NCBI RefSeq assembly: GCF_018614575.1
Contig: NZ_JAGGOJ010000048.1
Span: 34,955-98,954 of the forward strand
Reading direction: 5' to 3'
Length of the DNA: 64,000 nucleotides
Source of the DNA: Streptomyces sp. ISL-10
GTDB lineage: Bacteria > Actinomycetota > Actinomycetes > Streptomycetales > Streptomycetaceae
Shown here: positions 9,217 through 16,671 of the stretch, one piece after another
How the letters are laid out: each line of letters begins with the position of its first letter
Numbering within the stretch: position 1 is the first letter of the stretch
Notes under the pieces: model-generated
What the model was told of the DNA's origin: nothing
Databases searched by the model: none
What the model saw: only the letters and a program-made list of their open reading frames with translations
Made by a program: the position numbers and the translations under genes

Positions 9217-10263
9217 TCAGCGCACGTCGTGCAGTTCCAGCGCGACGAGCAGGGCGCGGTGGTCGGTGCCGCCCAGGTCGAGGAAGCGCGCGGAGCGCAC
9301 GGAGAAGTCCTCGCTGACGAGTACATGGTCGATCTGGGTGCCGAGCGGGCGGGGGAGGCCGGCCGGCCAGGACGGGGTACGGGAGGCGCCCGCGAGGCGG
9401 GTGCTGTCCCTCAGACCGCCCGCCCGGAGGATGCCGCGGAAGGCGGCGTGGTCCTCGGTGGCGTTGAAGTCGCCCGCCACGACGGCCGGGCGGTCCCCGG
9501 TCGCCGCCGCCCGCTCGCGCAGCAGGCCCAGTTCCCTGCGCCAGTCGGCCACGGCGTCCGGAACGGGTGGCAGCGGGTGCGCGAGCTGGAGGTCGACGGA
9601 GCGGCCCGCGATGTCGGCGGTGGCGGCGGGCATGGCGAGCACTGAGCGGACGCCGGGGGCCGGGGCCAGCGGGTACCTGCTGAGGATCGCCGAGCCCGCG
9701 GCGCCGCCCGCCTCGACGACACGGCGGTACGGATAGTCGGCGCGGGAGACCCCCGCCGCGAGCGCTTCGGAGCACCCGGCCGTGCATTCCTGGACGAAGA
9801 CCAGGCCGGGCCGCTCCCGGGCGAGGGTCGCGAGCAGTGCGTCGGTGGCCCCGCCGAACTCGAGGTTCGCCGTGAGGACGTCGACGCGGGCGACGGCCGG
9901 TCCCGGCGGCTTCTCGGTCAGGCCGACGTCGTAGGGCCTGACGAACCAGCCGGTCACGGCGAGCACCGCCGCCGCCCACGCCATGAGCGCGAAGTGGCGG
10001 CCAGCCAGGGCCGCCGCCAGCGCGACACCGGCCGGGACCAGCAGCCACGGCAGGAAGGCGAGCAGCTGCGGCACGGGGGTGATGGCGTCGGTGTCCGCGG
10101 CACGGCAGGCGACGACGCCGGTCGGCACGATGAGGAGCAGCCCCGCGAACCACGCGCCGCCACGCCGCCGGCCGCCTGCGGGGCCCGGCCCGGCATCGTA
10201 CGGCCCTGCCGCCTGATCGCGGCCGTCCCCGGGCCCCTGGGTCCCACAGGTCTCCTGGTCCAC
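9217..10263 (-). CDS. endonuclease/exonuclease/phosphatase family protein, membrane-anchored
   Basis: A 348-residue protein. The first 110 residues hold a basic head and three hydrophobic helices (WFAGLLLIVPTGVVACRA, LLAFLPWLLVPAGVALAAAL, LMAWAAAVLAVTGWFV), which should leave the catalytic domain outside the cell. The rest is an EEP fold: RVDVLTANLEFGGA, GLVFVQECT, SAILSRYPL, VVAGDFNATEDHAAF, TQIDHVLVSED and GGTDHRALLVAL, containing the conserved Glu, Asp-Asn and Asp-His pairs. The GTG at 10263 is chosen because GGAGGT sits 7 bases upstream; the open frame runs further but lacks family sequence. Substrate could be nucleic acid or phospholipid head groups. Confidence 0.85.
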   Translation of the reverse strand: MDQETCGTQGPGDGRDQAAGPYDAGPGPAGGRRRGGAWFAGLLLIVPTGVVACRAADTDAITPVPQLLAFLPWLLVPAGVALAAALAGRHFALMAWAAAVLAVTGWFVRPYDVGLTEKPPGPAVARVDVLTANLEFGGATDALLATLARERPGLVFVQECTAGCSEALAAGVSRADYPYRRVVEAGGAAGSAILSRYPLAPAPGVRSVLAMPAATADIAGRSVDLQLAHPLPPVPDAVADWRRELGLLRERAAATGDRPAVVAGDFNATEDHAAFRGILRAGGLRDSTRLAGASRTPSWPAGLPRPLGTQIDHVLVSEDFSVRSARFLDLGGTDHRALLVALELHDVR

Positions 10264-10455
10264 GCAGACCTCCGTGCCGCGAGATGTGTCGTCGAAACGG
10301 GCTTGCAGTTCCGTCTGTCGTGAGGACGCCAGTCTCGCCGACCGCGTTGCCGCTGTCCGGCGATCACGGGAGGAGGCCGACTTGCCGCCCGGCGCGCGCG
10401 GGTGTGCCCTGAGAGGAGGACGGGGGTCGGGGTCAGAGGGAAGGAGCTCTGCGCC

Positions 10456-10866
10456 ATGGCCACACAAGCAGCGACGCCGGAGCGACGGCGTCGCCACCGG
10501 GCGTCCGGACGACAGCACCACAGCCCGCTCGGTCTGGTACTGCCCGCAGTGCTCGCGGTGACCGTAGGCATCTGGGCCGCGTCCATCCAGCGCTTCGAGA
10601 ACGGCGGCGTCGCCACCGGCGGTCAATGGGTCCTCGGCGTGGTCACCGCTGTGGTGATCGGCGTGCTCGCGTTCGGTCTCGGCCGCATCCAGCACGCGCT
10701 GCCGCGCGAACTGCGAGCCCTGGCGTACGGGGTGCTGACCGCGGTGACCATCGGCTTCCTGACCAGTCTGGCGGAGGGGAGCGTGCTCCGGGCGGCAGGC
10801 ATCGGCGTCGCGGTCGGCGCGGCGGTGGGGCTGGTGATGTTCTATTACTACTACACCCATGAGTGA
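10456..10866 (+). CDS. hypothetical four-helix membrane protein
   Basis: A 136-residue protein with a basic cytoplasmic head (MATQAATPERRRRHRASGRQ) and four hydrophobic segments at about 25-42, 55-72, 85-100 and 108-130, ending in the tyrosine-rich tail MFYYYYTHE. AAGGAG lies ten bases before the ATG at 10456. I recognise no family. It diverges from the EEP gene and precedes an ABC permease fragment. Confidence 0.75.
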   Translation: MATQAATPERRRRHRASGRQHHSPLGLVLPAVLAVTVGIWAASIQRFENGGVATGGQWVLGVVTAVVIGVLAFGLGRIQHALPRELRALAYGVLTAVTIGFLTSLAEGSVLRAAGIGVAVGAAVGLVMFYYYYTHE

Positions 10867-10881
10867 GCCTGAGCGGACCTC

Positions 10882-11118
10882 ATGATGGTCATCTTCCCGA
10901 TGACCTTCCTGAGCAATGTCTTCGTCGACCCGGGGACGATGCCGGGCTGGCTGCAGGCGTTCGTCAACAACAGCCCTGTCACCCATGTGGCCACGTCCGT
11001 ACGGGAGTTGATGGCGGGCAACTGGCCCGCCGCGGACATCGCCTGGTCGCTGGGCTGGTCCGCCGTGCTCGTGGTCGTGTTCGGCTCGGTGACCATGCGG
11101 CTCTACAACCGCAAGTGA
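10882..11118 (+). pseudogene. C-terminal remnant of an ABC-2 permease (DrrB-like)
   Basis: The frame MMVIFPMTFLSNVFVDPGTM through VTMRLYNRK is the last 78 residues of daunorubicin-type ABC-2 permeases, which are normally about 250-280 residues long. The first four helices, the start region and the partner ATPase are missing; only the conserved FLSNVFVDP loop, the final helix and the RLYNRK end remain. It begins 16 bases after the preceding gene with no plausible ribosome site, so it is probably a deletion remnant rather than a functional small protein. Confidence 0.75.
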
Positions 11119-11137
11119 GCGCTCCTGCCGTCCTGCC

Positions 11138-11168
11138 TTGACCTTCCTCGCGGGGGAAGCTCCAGCAT
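11138..11168 (+). promoter_or_regulatory. MerR-type promoter and operator
   Basis: TTGACC (11138-11143) and CAGCAT (11163-11168) are separated by 19 bases, the over-long spacing typical of MerR-controlled promoters. The spacer holds the dyad TTCC...GGAA. It lies 50 bases before the MerR-PP2C gene, so autoregulation by DNA untwisting is likely. Confidence 0.65.
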
Positions 11169-11219
11169 CGGTGCAGCCGGGCGTTCCCGCCCGGTACGAG
11201 GAGGAAGGTCAGGGCAGGC

Positions 11220-12299
11220 ATGGGTTTGCTGACCATCGGTGCGTTCGCCCGTGTGTCGCGGCTGTCCGCGAGGGCATTGCGGCGCTACGACGAGCTGGGG
11301 CTGCTGGCGCCCGCACGCGTCGACCAGTTCACCGGCTACCGGTACTACGACGACGCCCAGGTGGAACGGGCCCGGCTCGTGGCGTGGCTGCGGGGGATCG
11401 GGATGCCGCTCGCCCGCGTCGGGCGGGTCTGCGATCTGGCGGAGACGGACACGGCTGCGGCGGCCCGGGAGATCCGGGCGTACTGGACCCAGGTCGAGTC
11501 GGAGACCTCCGCACGCCGGGACCTGGCCGGCTTCCTCGTGGACCAGCTGTCCGGGAAGGACACCGACACGATGGATCGGATCATCATGCCCCTGGGAATG
11601 CACTGCGCGGCCCGCTCGGACCGCGGCCTCGTCCGGGAGACCGACCAGGACGCCGTGTACGCCGGGACACGGCTGCTCGCGGTCGCGGACGGCTTCGGCG
11701 TCGCGGGCGCCGCCGCGAGCGCGGCGGCGATCGACGCGCTGAAGCCGGTGGAGGCCGCAGCGGCGTCGGGGGCCTCGCGGCCCGGCGATCTGCTCAACGC
11801 GCTTGAGGACGCGGTGCACCGGGCGGATACCGCGGTACATGGACTCCCCGAGTCCGGCACGACGCTGACCGCACTGCTGTGGATGGGCTCCGGCCTGGCC
11901 CTGGCGCACATCGGCGACACCCGGGCGTACCTGTTGCGCGGCGGGACGCTCCGGCGCCTCACGCACGACCACACGGTGGTGCAGTCGATGGTCGACGAGG
12001 GCAGCCTCGACGAGGCGGAGGCGGCGGAGCATCCCCAGCGGGCGATGCTGCTGCGCGCGCTGGACGGCGGCGACGGCCCGCCCCGGCCGGACCTGCGCCT
12101 CCACGAGGCGAAGGCCGGCGACCGCCTGCTGCTCTGCTCGGACGGCCTGTCCACAACGGTGCCGGAGGCGACCGTACGGCACTGCCTGGCGGCCGCCGCC
12201 GCGCCTGAGGCAGCCGTCGACGCTCTGATGGCCCTGGCACACGACGGGGGCGGCGCGGACAACATCGCGTGCGTGGTGGCCGACGTGATCAGCACGTAA
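11220..12299 (+). CDS. MerR-family regulator fused to a PP2C-type protein phosphatase
   Basis: A 359-residue two-domain protein. Residues 1-75 are a MerR winged helix (LLTIGAFARVSRLSARALRR, YDELGLLAPARVD, FTGYRYYDDAQVERARLVAW). Residues 76-115 form the usual dimerisation helix. Residues 125-359 are a PP2C (PPM) Ser/Thr phosphatase: RGLVRETDQDAVY, AVADGFG, SGTTLTALLW, LALAHIGDTRAYLLR, LTHDHTVVQSMVDEG, LLLCSDGLS and GGGADNIACVVADV. The metal-binding Asp of the DG motif, the GDSR-like GDTR loop and the final DN are all present, so it should be catalytically able. MerR proteins usually end in a small effector pocket; here the effector domain is an enzyme, which suggests phosphorylation or metal input controls transcription, or the reverse. 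GGAGGAAGG lies about 12 bases before the ATG. Confidence 0.88.
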   Translation: MGLLTIGAFARVSRLSARALRRYDELGLLAPARVDQFTGYRYYDDAQVERARLVAWLRGIGMPLARVGRVCDLAETDTAAAAREIRAYWTQVESETSARRDLAGFLVDQLSGKDTDTMDRIIMPLGMHCAARSDRGLVRETDQDAVYAGTRLLAVADGFGVAGAAASAAAIDALKPVEAAAASGASRPGDLLNALEDAVHRADTAVHGLPESGTTLTALLWMGSGLALAHIGDTRAYLLRGGTLRRLTHDHTVVQSMVDEGSLDEAEAAEHPQRAMLLRALDGGDGPPRPDLRLHEAKAGDRLLLCSDGLSTTVPEATVRHCLAAAAAPEAAVDALMALAHDGGGADNIACVVADVIST

Positions 12300-12303
12300 G
12301 GGC

Positions 12304-12331
12304 GGGCAGGGGAGGGGACCGGCCCCTGCCC
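12304..12331. terminator. hairpin between convergent genes
   Basis: GGGCAGGGG (12304-12312) pairs with CCCCTGCCC (12323-12331) across a 10-base loop. It sits just after the MerR-PP2C stop and before the end of the convergent UspA gene, so it can serve both. There is no T tract, which is common in Streptomyces. Confidence 0.55.
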
Positions 12332-12380
12332 CGGCCAACTTGACCGGGAAGCCCTGTCAGGCCGCGCCCCGCAGGCTCCG

Positions 12381-12827
12381 TCAGGCCGCGTCCTGCTCGC
12401 CCCGCACCACCACGACGGGGCAGGGGGCGTGCTGGGTGAGATGGAGACCGACCGAGCCCAGCAGCGCCGCCTTGAAGCCGCTGTACCCGCGGTCCCCGAC
12501 GACCAGCAGCGTCGCCCCCTCGGCGCGGTTCATCAGGGCCTGCGCCGCGTTTCCGATCATCACCTTCCGCGCGATCGCCGCGGCTGCCTCGGCGCCGAGC
12601 GTCTGCTCCAGTGTGTCGTCGAGGATCTTGGCGGCCATCGCCTCGGGGTCGAAGTCGGTGGGCAGGGCGGGCACCATGGCCGCCCAGCCCGCCGCCGGGT
12701 ACTCCCAGCTCATGACGGCCTCCAGGGGCTCCCCCGTGAGCCCGGCCTGCCGTACGGCCCAGCGCAGGGCCCTGATGGACGGCTCCGAGCCGTCCACCCC
12801 CACGACGATCCTGCCCGCCTTCGCCAT
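12381..12827 (-). CDS. universal stress protein (UspA family)
   Basis: A 148-residue single-domain USP: RIVVGVDGSEPSIRALRWAV at the N-terminus and LLVVGDRGYSGFKAALLGSV in the C-terminal third, which carries the G-2x-G-9x-G-S nucleotide loop of ATP-binding members. It ends in the strand HAPCPVVVV. ATG 12827 follows GGAGG at normal spacing; an ATG 21 bases upstream would put that site inside the gene. Likely a cytoplasmic ATP-binding stress factor. Confidence 0.9.
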   Translation of the reverse strand: MAKAGRIVVGVDGSEPSIRALRWAVRQAGLTGEPLEAVMSWEYPAAGWAAMVPALPTDFDPEAMAAKILDDTLEQTLGAEAAAAIARKVMIGNAAQALMNRAEGATLLVVGDRGYSGFKAALLGSVGLHLTQHAPCPVVVVRGEQDAA

Positions 12828-12898
12828 ACCGCCACCTCCGTGGTTCAAGAGCTCGGACTCGCCTCCAGCCTACGGAGAACCACGCAAAGAGCTGGTAA

Positions 12899-13522
12899 CT
12901 AGGCGAAAAGCCCCGCGATGGCCGTTTCCTCGGATGAGCCCTGGGCCGGGACGTCCCCAGTCGAGGCCAGCATGCGGGCCAGCTCGCGCCCCGCCCGTGC
13001 GATGCGGTCCGGCAGAGTGGCGGTGAGCGAGTCGCCCGTGCCGCCCCAGTCCTCCGACGCCGCGTACACGGCCGTCGGCACGACCGCGGCCCGCAGGTAG
13101 GCGAAAAGCGGCCGCAGGGCGTGGTCCAGCACCAGGGAGTGCCGGGCCGTCCCGCCGGTCGCCGCGATCAGGACGGGCCTGCCGTCGAGGGCGTCCGGCT
13201 CGATCAGGTCGAAGAAGGACTTGAACAGACCGCTGTACGAGGCCGTGAACACCGGCGTGACCGCGATGAGGGCGTCCGCCCGGGCTACCGCCTCGATCGC
13301 CTCGTCGAGCGCGGGCGCGGGGAAACCCGTCACGAGGTTGTTGGCGATCGGTACGGCGAGGTCACGCAGCTCCACCACCCGGACCTCGACCGGCCGTATG
13401 CCGCCCGCGAGTTCGCGGCGTACGGACTCGGTGAGCCGGTCGGCGAGGAGCCGGGTGGACGACGGCACGCCGAGCCCCGCCGAGACGACCACCAGGTGCA
13501 GCGGCGCGGTGGTACGGGTCAT
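12899..13522 (-). CDS. NADPH-dependent FMN reductase (CE1759 family)
   Basis: A 207-residue flavodoxin-fold reductase: LVVVSAGLGVPSSTRLLADR (phosphate-binding loop), ALIAVTPVFTASYSGLFKSF (the conserved T-P-x-Y/F-x-x-S-Y-S-G motif), then GRPVLIAATGG and RPLFAYLRAAVVPTAVYA. Its ATG overlaps the stop of the upstream monooxygenase gene by four bases (ATGA), so the two are translationally coupled. It very likely supplies reduced FMN to that monooxygenase. CE1759-type reductases are usually found beside an LLM-class partner, which supports the call. Confidence 0.9.
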   Translation of the reverse strand: MTRTTAPLHLVVVSAGLGVPSSTRLLADRLTESVRRELAGGIRPVEVRVVELRDLAVPIANNLVTGFPAPALDEAIEAVARADALIAVTPVFTASYSGLFKSFFDLIEPDALDGRPVLIAATGGTARHSLVLDHALRPLFAYLRAAVVPTAVYAASEDWGGTGDSLTATLPDRIARAGRELARMLASTGDVPAQGSSEETAIAGLFA

Positions 13523-14667
13523 GACGACTCCTTCGTGTCCTTCGTGTCCTTCGTGTCCTGGGTGTCCTGGGTGTCGCGGGCGTTCGTGGCCTGCGTGTCG
13601 CGGGCGGCGACAGCGGGGTGCAGGGGCGCGGACTCGGGTACGCCGTTCGGCCGCAGACGGGCGAACTCCTTGCGCAGCACCGGCACGACCTCCTCGCCGA
13701 GGATGTCGAGCTGCTCCAGCACCGTCTTCAGCGGCAGCCCCGCGTGGTCCATCAAGAACAGCTGGCGCTGGTAGTCGCCGACGGCGTCGCGGAAGCCGAG
13801 GGTGCGCTCGACGACCTGCTGCGGGGAGCCGACGGTCAGCGGCGTCTGCTCGGCGAAGTCCTCCAGCGACGGGCCGTGACCGTAGACCGGCGCGTTGTCG
13901 AAGTAGGGACGGAACTCCCTTACGGCGTCCTGCGAGTTCCTGCGCATGAACACCTGGCCGCCGAGGCCGACGATCGCCTGCTCGGGTGTGCCGTGCCCGT
14001 AGTGGGCGTACCGCTTGCGGTAGAGCGCGACCATCTTCCGGGTGTGGGACATGGGCCAGAAGATGTTGTTGTGGAAGAAGCCGTCGCCGTAGTACGCGGC
14101 CTGCTCGGCTATCTCGGGGGAACGGATCGAGCCGTGCCAGACGAACGGCGGGACGCCGTCCAGGGGGCGCGGGGTGGCGGTGAAGCCCTGGAGCGGGGTG
14201 CGGAACTTCCCCTCCCAGTCGACCACGTCCTCCCTCCACAGTCTGTGGAGGAGCGCGTAGTTCTCGATGGCGAGCGGGATGCCCTGACGGATGTCCTTCC
14301 CGAACCAGGGATAGACCGGGCCGGTGTTGCCGCGGCCCGTCATCAGGTCGACGCGGCCGTCCGCGATGTGCTGGAGGTAGGCGTAGTCCTCGGCGATCTT
14401 CACCGGGTCGTTGGTGGTGATCAGGGTGGTGGAGGTGGACAGGATCAGCCGGTCGGTCCGGGCCGCGAGGTGCCCGAGGAGGGTGGTGGGGGACGACGGC
14501 ACGAAGGGCGGGTTGTGGTGCTCGCCCGTCGCGAAGACGTCCAGGCCGACCTCCTCCGCCTTCTCGGCGATGGCGATCGTGGCCTTGATCCGCTCGTGCT
14601 CGCTCGGCGTGCGGGCGGTGGTCGGGTCGGTCGTGACGTCCCCGACCGTGAAGATGCCGAACTGCAT
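13519..14667 (-). CDS. LLM-class flavin-dependent monooxygenase (CE1758 family)
   Basis: A 382-residue luciferase-like TIM barrel: MQFGIFTVGDV, FATGEHHNPPFVPSSPTTLL, LSTSTTLITTNDPVKIAEDY, DLMTGRGNTGPVYPWFGKD, FVWHGSIRSPE and GDGFFHNNIFWP. The substrate is unknown; relatives use reduced FMN and O2. ATG 14667 has GAGGTGAG 6 bases upstream; a GTG nine bases earlier is possible. The last 27 residues are an odd Asp-Thr tail (repeats of DTQ and DTK) encoded by a nine-base tandem repeat at about 13520-13600, absent from the catalytic core. Confidence 0.9.
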   Translation of the reverse strand: MQFGIFTVGDVTTDPTTARTPSEHERIKATIAIAEKAEEVGLDVFATGEHHNPPFVPSSPTTLLGHLAARTDRLILSTSTTLITTNDPVKIAEDYAYLQHIADGRVDLMTGRGNTGPVYPWFGKDIRQGIPLAIENYALLHRLWREDVVDWEGKFRTPLQGFTATPRPLDGVPPFVWHGSIRSPEIAEQAAYYGDGFFHNNIFWPMSHTRKMVALYRKRYAHYGHGTPEQAIVGLGGQVFMRRNSQDAVREFRPYFDNAPVYGHGPSLEDFAEQTPLTVGSPQQVVERTLGFRDAVGDYQRQLFLMDHAGLPLKTVLEQLDILGEEVVPVLRKEFARLRPNGVPESAPLHPAVAARDTQATNARDTQDTQDTKDTKDTKESS

Positions 14668-14811
14668 GGAGCTCACCTCTCGGGCTGGTGGTTGAATGTT
14701 GAACCATATCCGCCAACCGAGGCCCGCCCCTCCTTATTCCGCGCACGTCGACCCGCCCCCGTACCCTGGGGACGGCCCCGCGGGGGCCGGGACCGAAGGC
14801 CGGAGGCGGAC

Positions 14812-14946
14812 ATGGGCGGGCACGAGAGCGAAGAGTGGAAGGAACGCGGCGTGGCGCTGCGCGTCTTCGTGTACGTGTTCGCGACCCACCTCTTCGCGGG
14901 TTTCGTCTGGCTCCTCTTCTACGTCGGCGAGCACGCCCAGAAGTGA
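14812..14946 (+). CDS. DUF6126 small membrane protein
   Basis: A 44-residue protein, MGGHESEEWKERGVALRVF then a single hydrophobic helix (FAGFVWLLFYVGEHA). This matches the Streptomyces DUF6126 family. GGAGG is present shortly before the ATG at 14812. It is probably an inner-membrane peptide of unknown role, often found beside phage-type or regulatory genes. Confidence 0.75.
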   Translation: MGGHESEEWKERGVALRVFVYVFATHLFAGFVWLLFYVGEHAQK

Positions 14947-14981
14947 CCCGGCCCGGGCCGGTGTGCGCCGCCGTGCGGCGG

Positions 14982-15770
14982 TCAGCCGGTGCCGGCCGCC
15001 CCCGGGAAGAGCCGGCGGAAGGCGTCCGCGGACTCCGTGCCGGAGCGCCCGAACGGCGCGTCGAAGTCCCACACCAGGAACAGCAGGAACGCGATCAGCG
15101 CGCTGAACAGCCCCGCGAGCAGCAGCTCCCGGAACGAGCGGCCGATCTGCATCGTGAAGATCAGCCCGATGGTGACGACGGCCCCGCTGATCAGGCCGAA
15201 CCAGACGATGCCCGGCAGCGTCTCCCCGGCGCCCGAGGCCCGGGCGTCGCGCGCGTCCTCGGCGGTGGCCACCCGGTCGAGCATCGGCTGGTACGCCTGC
15301 GCCTGGAGCTCGTTCGCCGGCTCGCGCTCGGCCACTTCGGTGCGCACGATGGCCAGCAGCTCCGTCCCGCGCGGCGACAGCTCCTCATGGTCGATCATCC
15401 GCGGCCACTCCTCCTCGACCACCTCCGTTACGTAGGCCTCGACGTTCGTCCGCAGTTCCTCCCGGAAGTCCGCCGGATACACCTGGGCGCGCTGGGTGAC
15501 CTCGTGCAGCGCCTGCGCCTCGGCCTGTACGGCGTCCTGGGCCGCCCCGCGGGCCTCCCAGACGCCGGCGATGGCGAGGCCGAGCACGATCGCGTACACG
15601 ACGCCGACCATCATCACCATGTACTCCAGGACGTCGGGCGTCTCCGGCGCCCCGGCCTCCGCCATGCCGTCCGGCGCGCTGCGGATCCTTCGTTGGCCGA
15701 GGAGCGTGACGACGAGGACGACGGCGCAGGCGGCCGCCATCACGGTGGCCAGGACCAGCCATTCGGACAT
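14982..15770 (-). CDS. DUF4239 membrane protein
   Basis: A 262-residue protein with two N-terminal helices (LVLATVMAAACAVVLVVTLL, EYMVMMVGVVYAIVLGLAIA), a 110-residue soluble helical section rich in Glu (EVVEEEWPRMIDHEE), and two C-terminal helices (IVWFGLISGAVVTIGLIFTM, LLAGLFSALIAFLLFLVWDF). This is the DUF4239 layout. ATG 15770 begins MSEWLVLAT. The function is unknown; a channel-like bestrophin-type role has been suggested for distant relatives but is not shown here. Confidence 0.85.
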   Translation of the reverse strand: MSEWLVLATVMAAACAVVLVVTLLGQRRIRSAPDGMAEAGAPETPDVLEYMVMMVGVVYAIVLGLAIAGVWEARGAAQDAVQAEAQALHEVTQRAQVYPADFREELRTNVEAYVTEVVEEEWPRMIDHEELSPRGTELLAIVRTEVAEREPANELQAQAYQPMLDRVATAEDARDARASGAGETLPGIVWFGLISGAVVTIGLIFTMQIGRSFRELLLAGLFSALIAFLLFLVWDFDAPFGRSGTESADAFRRLFPGAAGTG

Positions 15771-15816
15771 GGGGATCTCCGGGGTGCGGTGAGGGGCTTG
15801 CGGGGCGATGGGCGGA

Positions 15817-16464
15817 TCAGGTGCGGCCGCGCCGTGCGGCGGAGCCGGACCGGGGGCGCAGCATGGCCGCGGCGAGCACCGCCGGGATGGTGGTCACCAG
15901 CATCAGGACGGTGAGAGGCGTGCCGGTGTCCTCAGGTCCCTGGGAGGCGGGCCGGTAGGTGCGGATGACGACCGCCTCCGCCCGCTGCGGCGGGGCGGCG
16001 GCGGGCGGCTCCGGCGGCTCGGGTGGTGCCGGTGGCGCGGGTGGCGTCGCGGTGGGTGACGGGGGTTCGCCCGGAGGCGCGGGCGTGGGCGCGACAGGCG
16101 GCGGCTGGGGGGACGGCGGCCGTGGCGAGGGTGCAGGGCGTGTTGTCGGGGAGGGCGGCTCGGGGACAGGCGAAGGCGCGGGTGGCGGCGTCGCCTCGGT
16201 GGGTGATGGTGTCGGCGGCGGGCAGTCGCCCACGCCGATCGTCACGCCGAGGTGGACCCCCACGGGTCCCGGGAGGGAGACGGACACCGACACGAGGGGC
16301 GGCGGCTCGCCCCCCTTCGCCTCGCGTGCCGGCACCGACACCCCCGCCGGTCCGGACCCTTTGGGCTCCTCGGACAACAGGGACCCGAGGTCGGCTCCCT
16401 GCGTGCCGAGAACGGCCGCGATCCCCAGTGCGCTCACCTGCTGCCAACCCACCACGGCCGACAC
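15817..16464 (-). CDS. proline-rich exported protein with C-terminal membrane anchor
   Basis: A 215-residue protein read from GTG 16464. The N-terminus (VSAVVGWQQVSALGIAAVLG) is a short hydrophobic signal or anchor. Residues 45-75 hold a small region (LVSVSVSLPGPVGVHLGVTI) resembling the short secreted domains of Streptomyces surface proteins. Residues 80-160 are almost entirely Pro with Thr, Ala and Ser. A final hydrophobic helix (LTVLMLVTTIPAVLAAAMLR) and a basic tail end the protein. It is probably a wall-spanning or surface protein. No good ribosome site is visible before the GTG, so the exact start is uncertain. Confidence 0.55.
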   Translation of the reverse strand: MSAVVGWQQVSALGIAAVLGTQGADLGSLLSEEPKGSGPAGVSVPAREAKGGEPPPLVSVSVSLPGPVGVHLGVTIGVGDCPPPTPSPTEATPPPAPSPVPEPPSPTTRPAPSPRPPSPQPPPVAPTPAPPGEPPSPTATPPAPPAPPEPPEPPAAAPPQRAEAVVIRTYRPASQGPEDTGTPLTVLMLVTTIPAVLAAAMLRPRSGSAARRGRT

Positions 16465-16529
16465 GGTAGAGGTCCTGAACGCGGTTGTATGCCCAAGATC
16501 ACCCGTATGGCTGATGAAAGCACTATTCG

Positions 16530-16565
16530 ACCGCGAGTGCGACCGCGAGTGCGACCGCGAGTGCG
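16530..16565. repeat. 12-bp tandem repeat, three perfect copies
   Basis: ACCGCGAGTGCG is repeated three times without change (16530-16541, 16542-16553, 16554-16565) and starts a fourth, diverged copy. It lies in the space between the divergent proline-rich gene and fadH. A direct-repeat binding site or simple slippage are both possible. Confidence 0.8.
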
Positions 16566-16595
16566 ACCGCGTCCGGCCGAGCGTGACCGAGCTCA

Positions 16596-16615
16596 TTTTG
16601 CACTTTGTTGCAAAA
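16596..16615. promoter_or_regulatory. perfect inverted repeat, probable repressor operator for fadH
   Basis: TTTTGCA (16596-16602) and TGCAAAA (16609-16615) are perfect arms separated by six bases, in an otherwise very GC-rich region 57 bases before the fadH start. A TTGCA/TGCAA dyad of this size suits a TetR or PadR dimer. A PadR gene lies 3 kb downstream; whether it binds here is inference. Confidence 0.6.
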
Positions 16616-16671
16616 GGGTCGTGGCGGCCGCTAGAACTGGGACCGACGAGTCCGCGCGAGGAGGCGACCCG

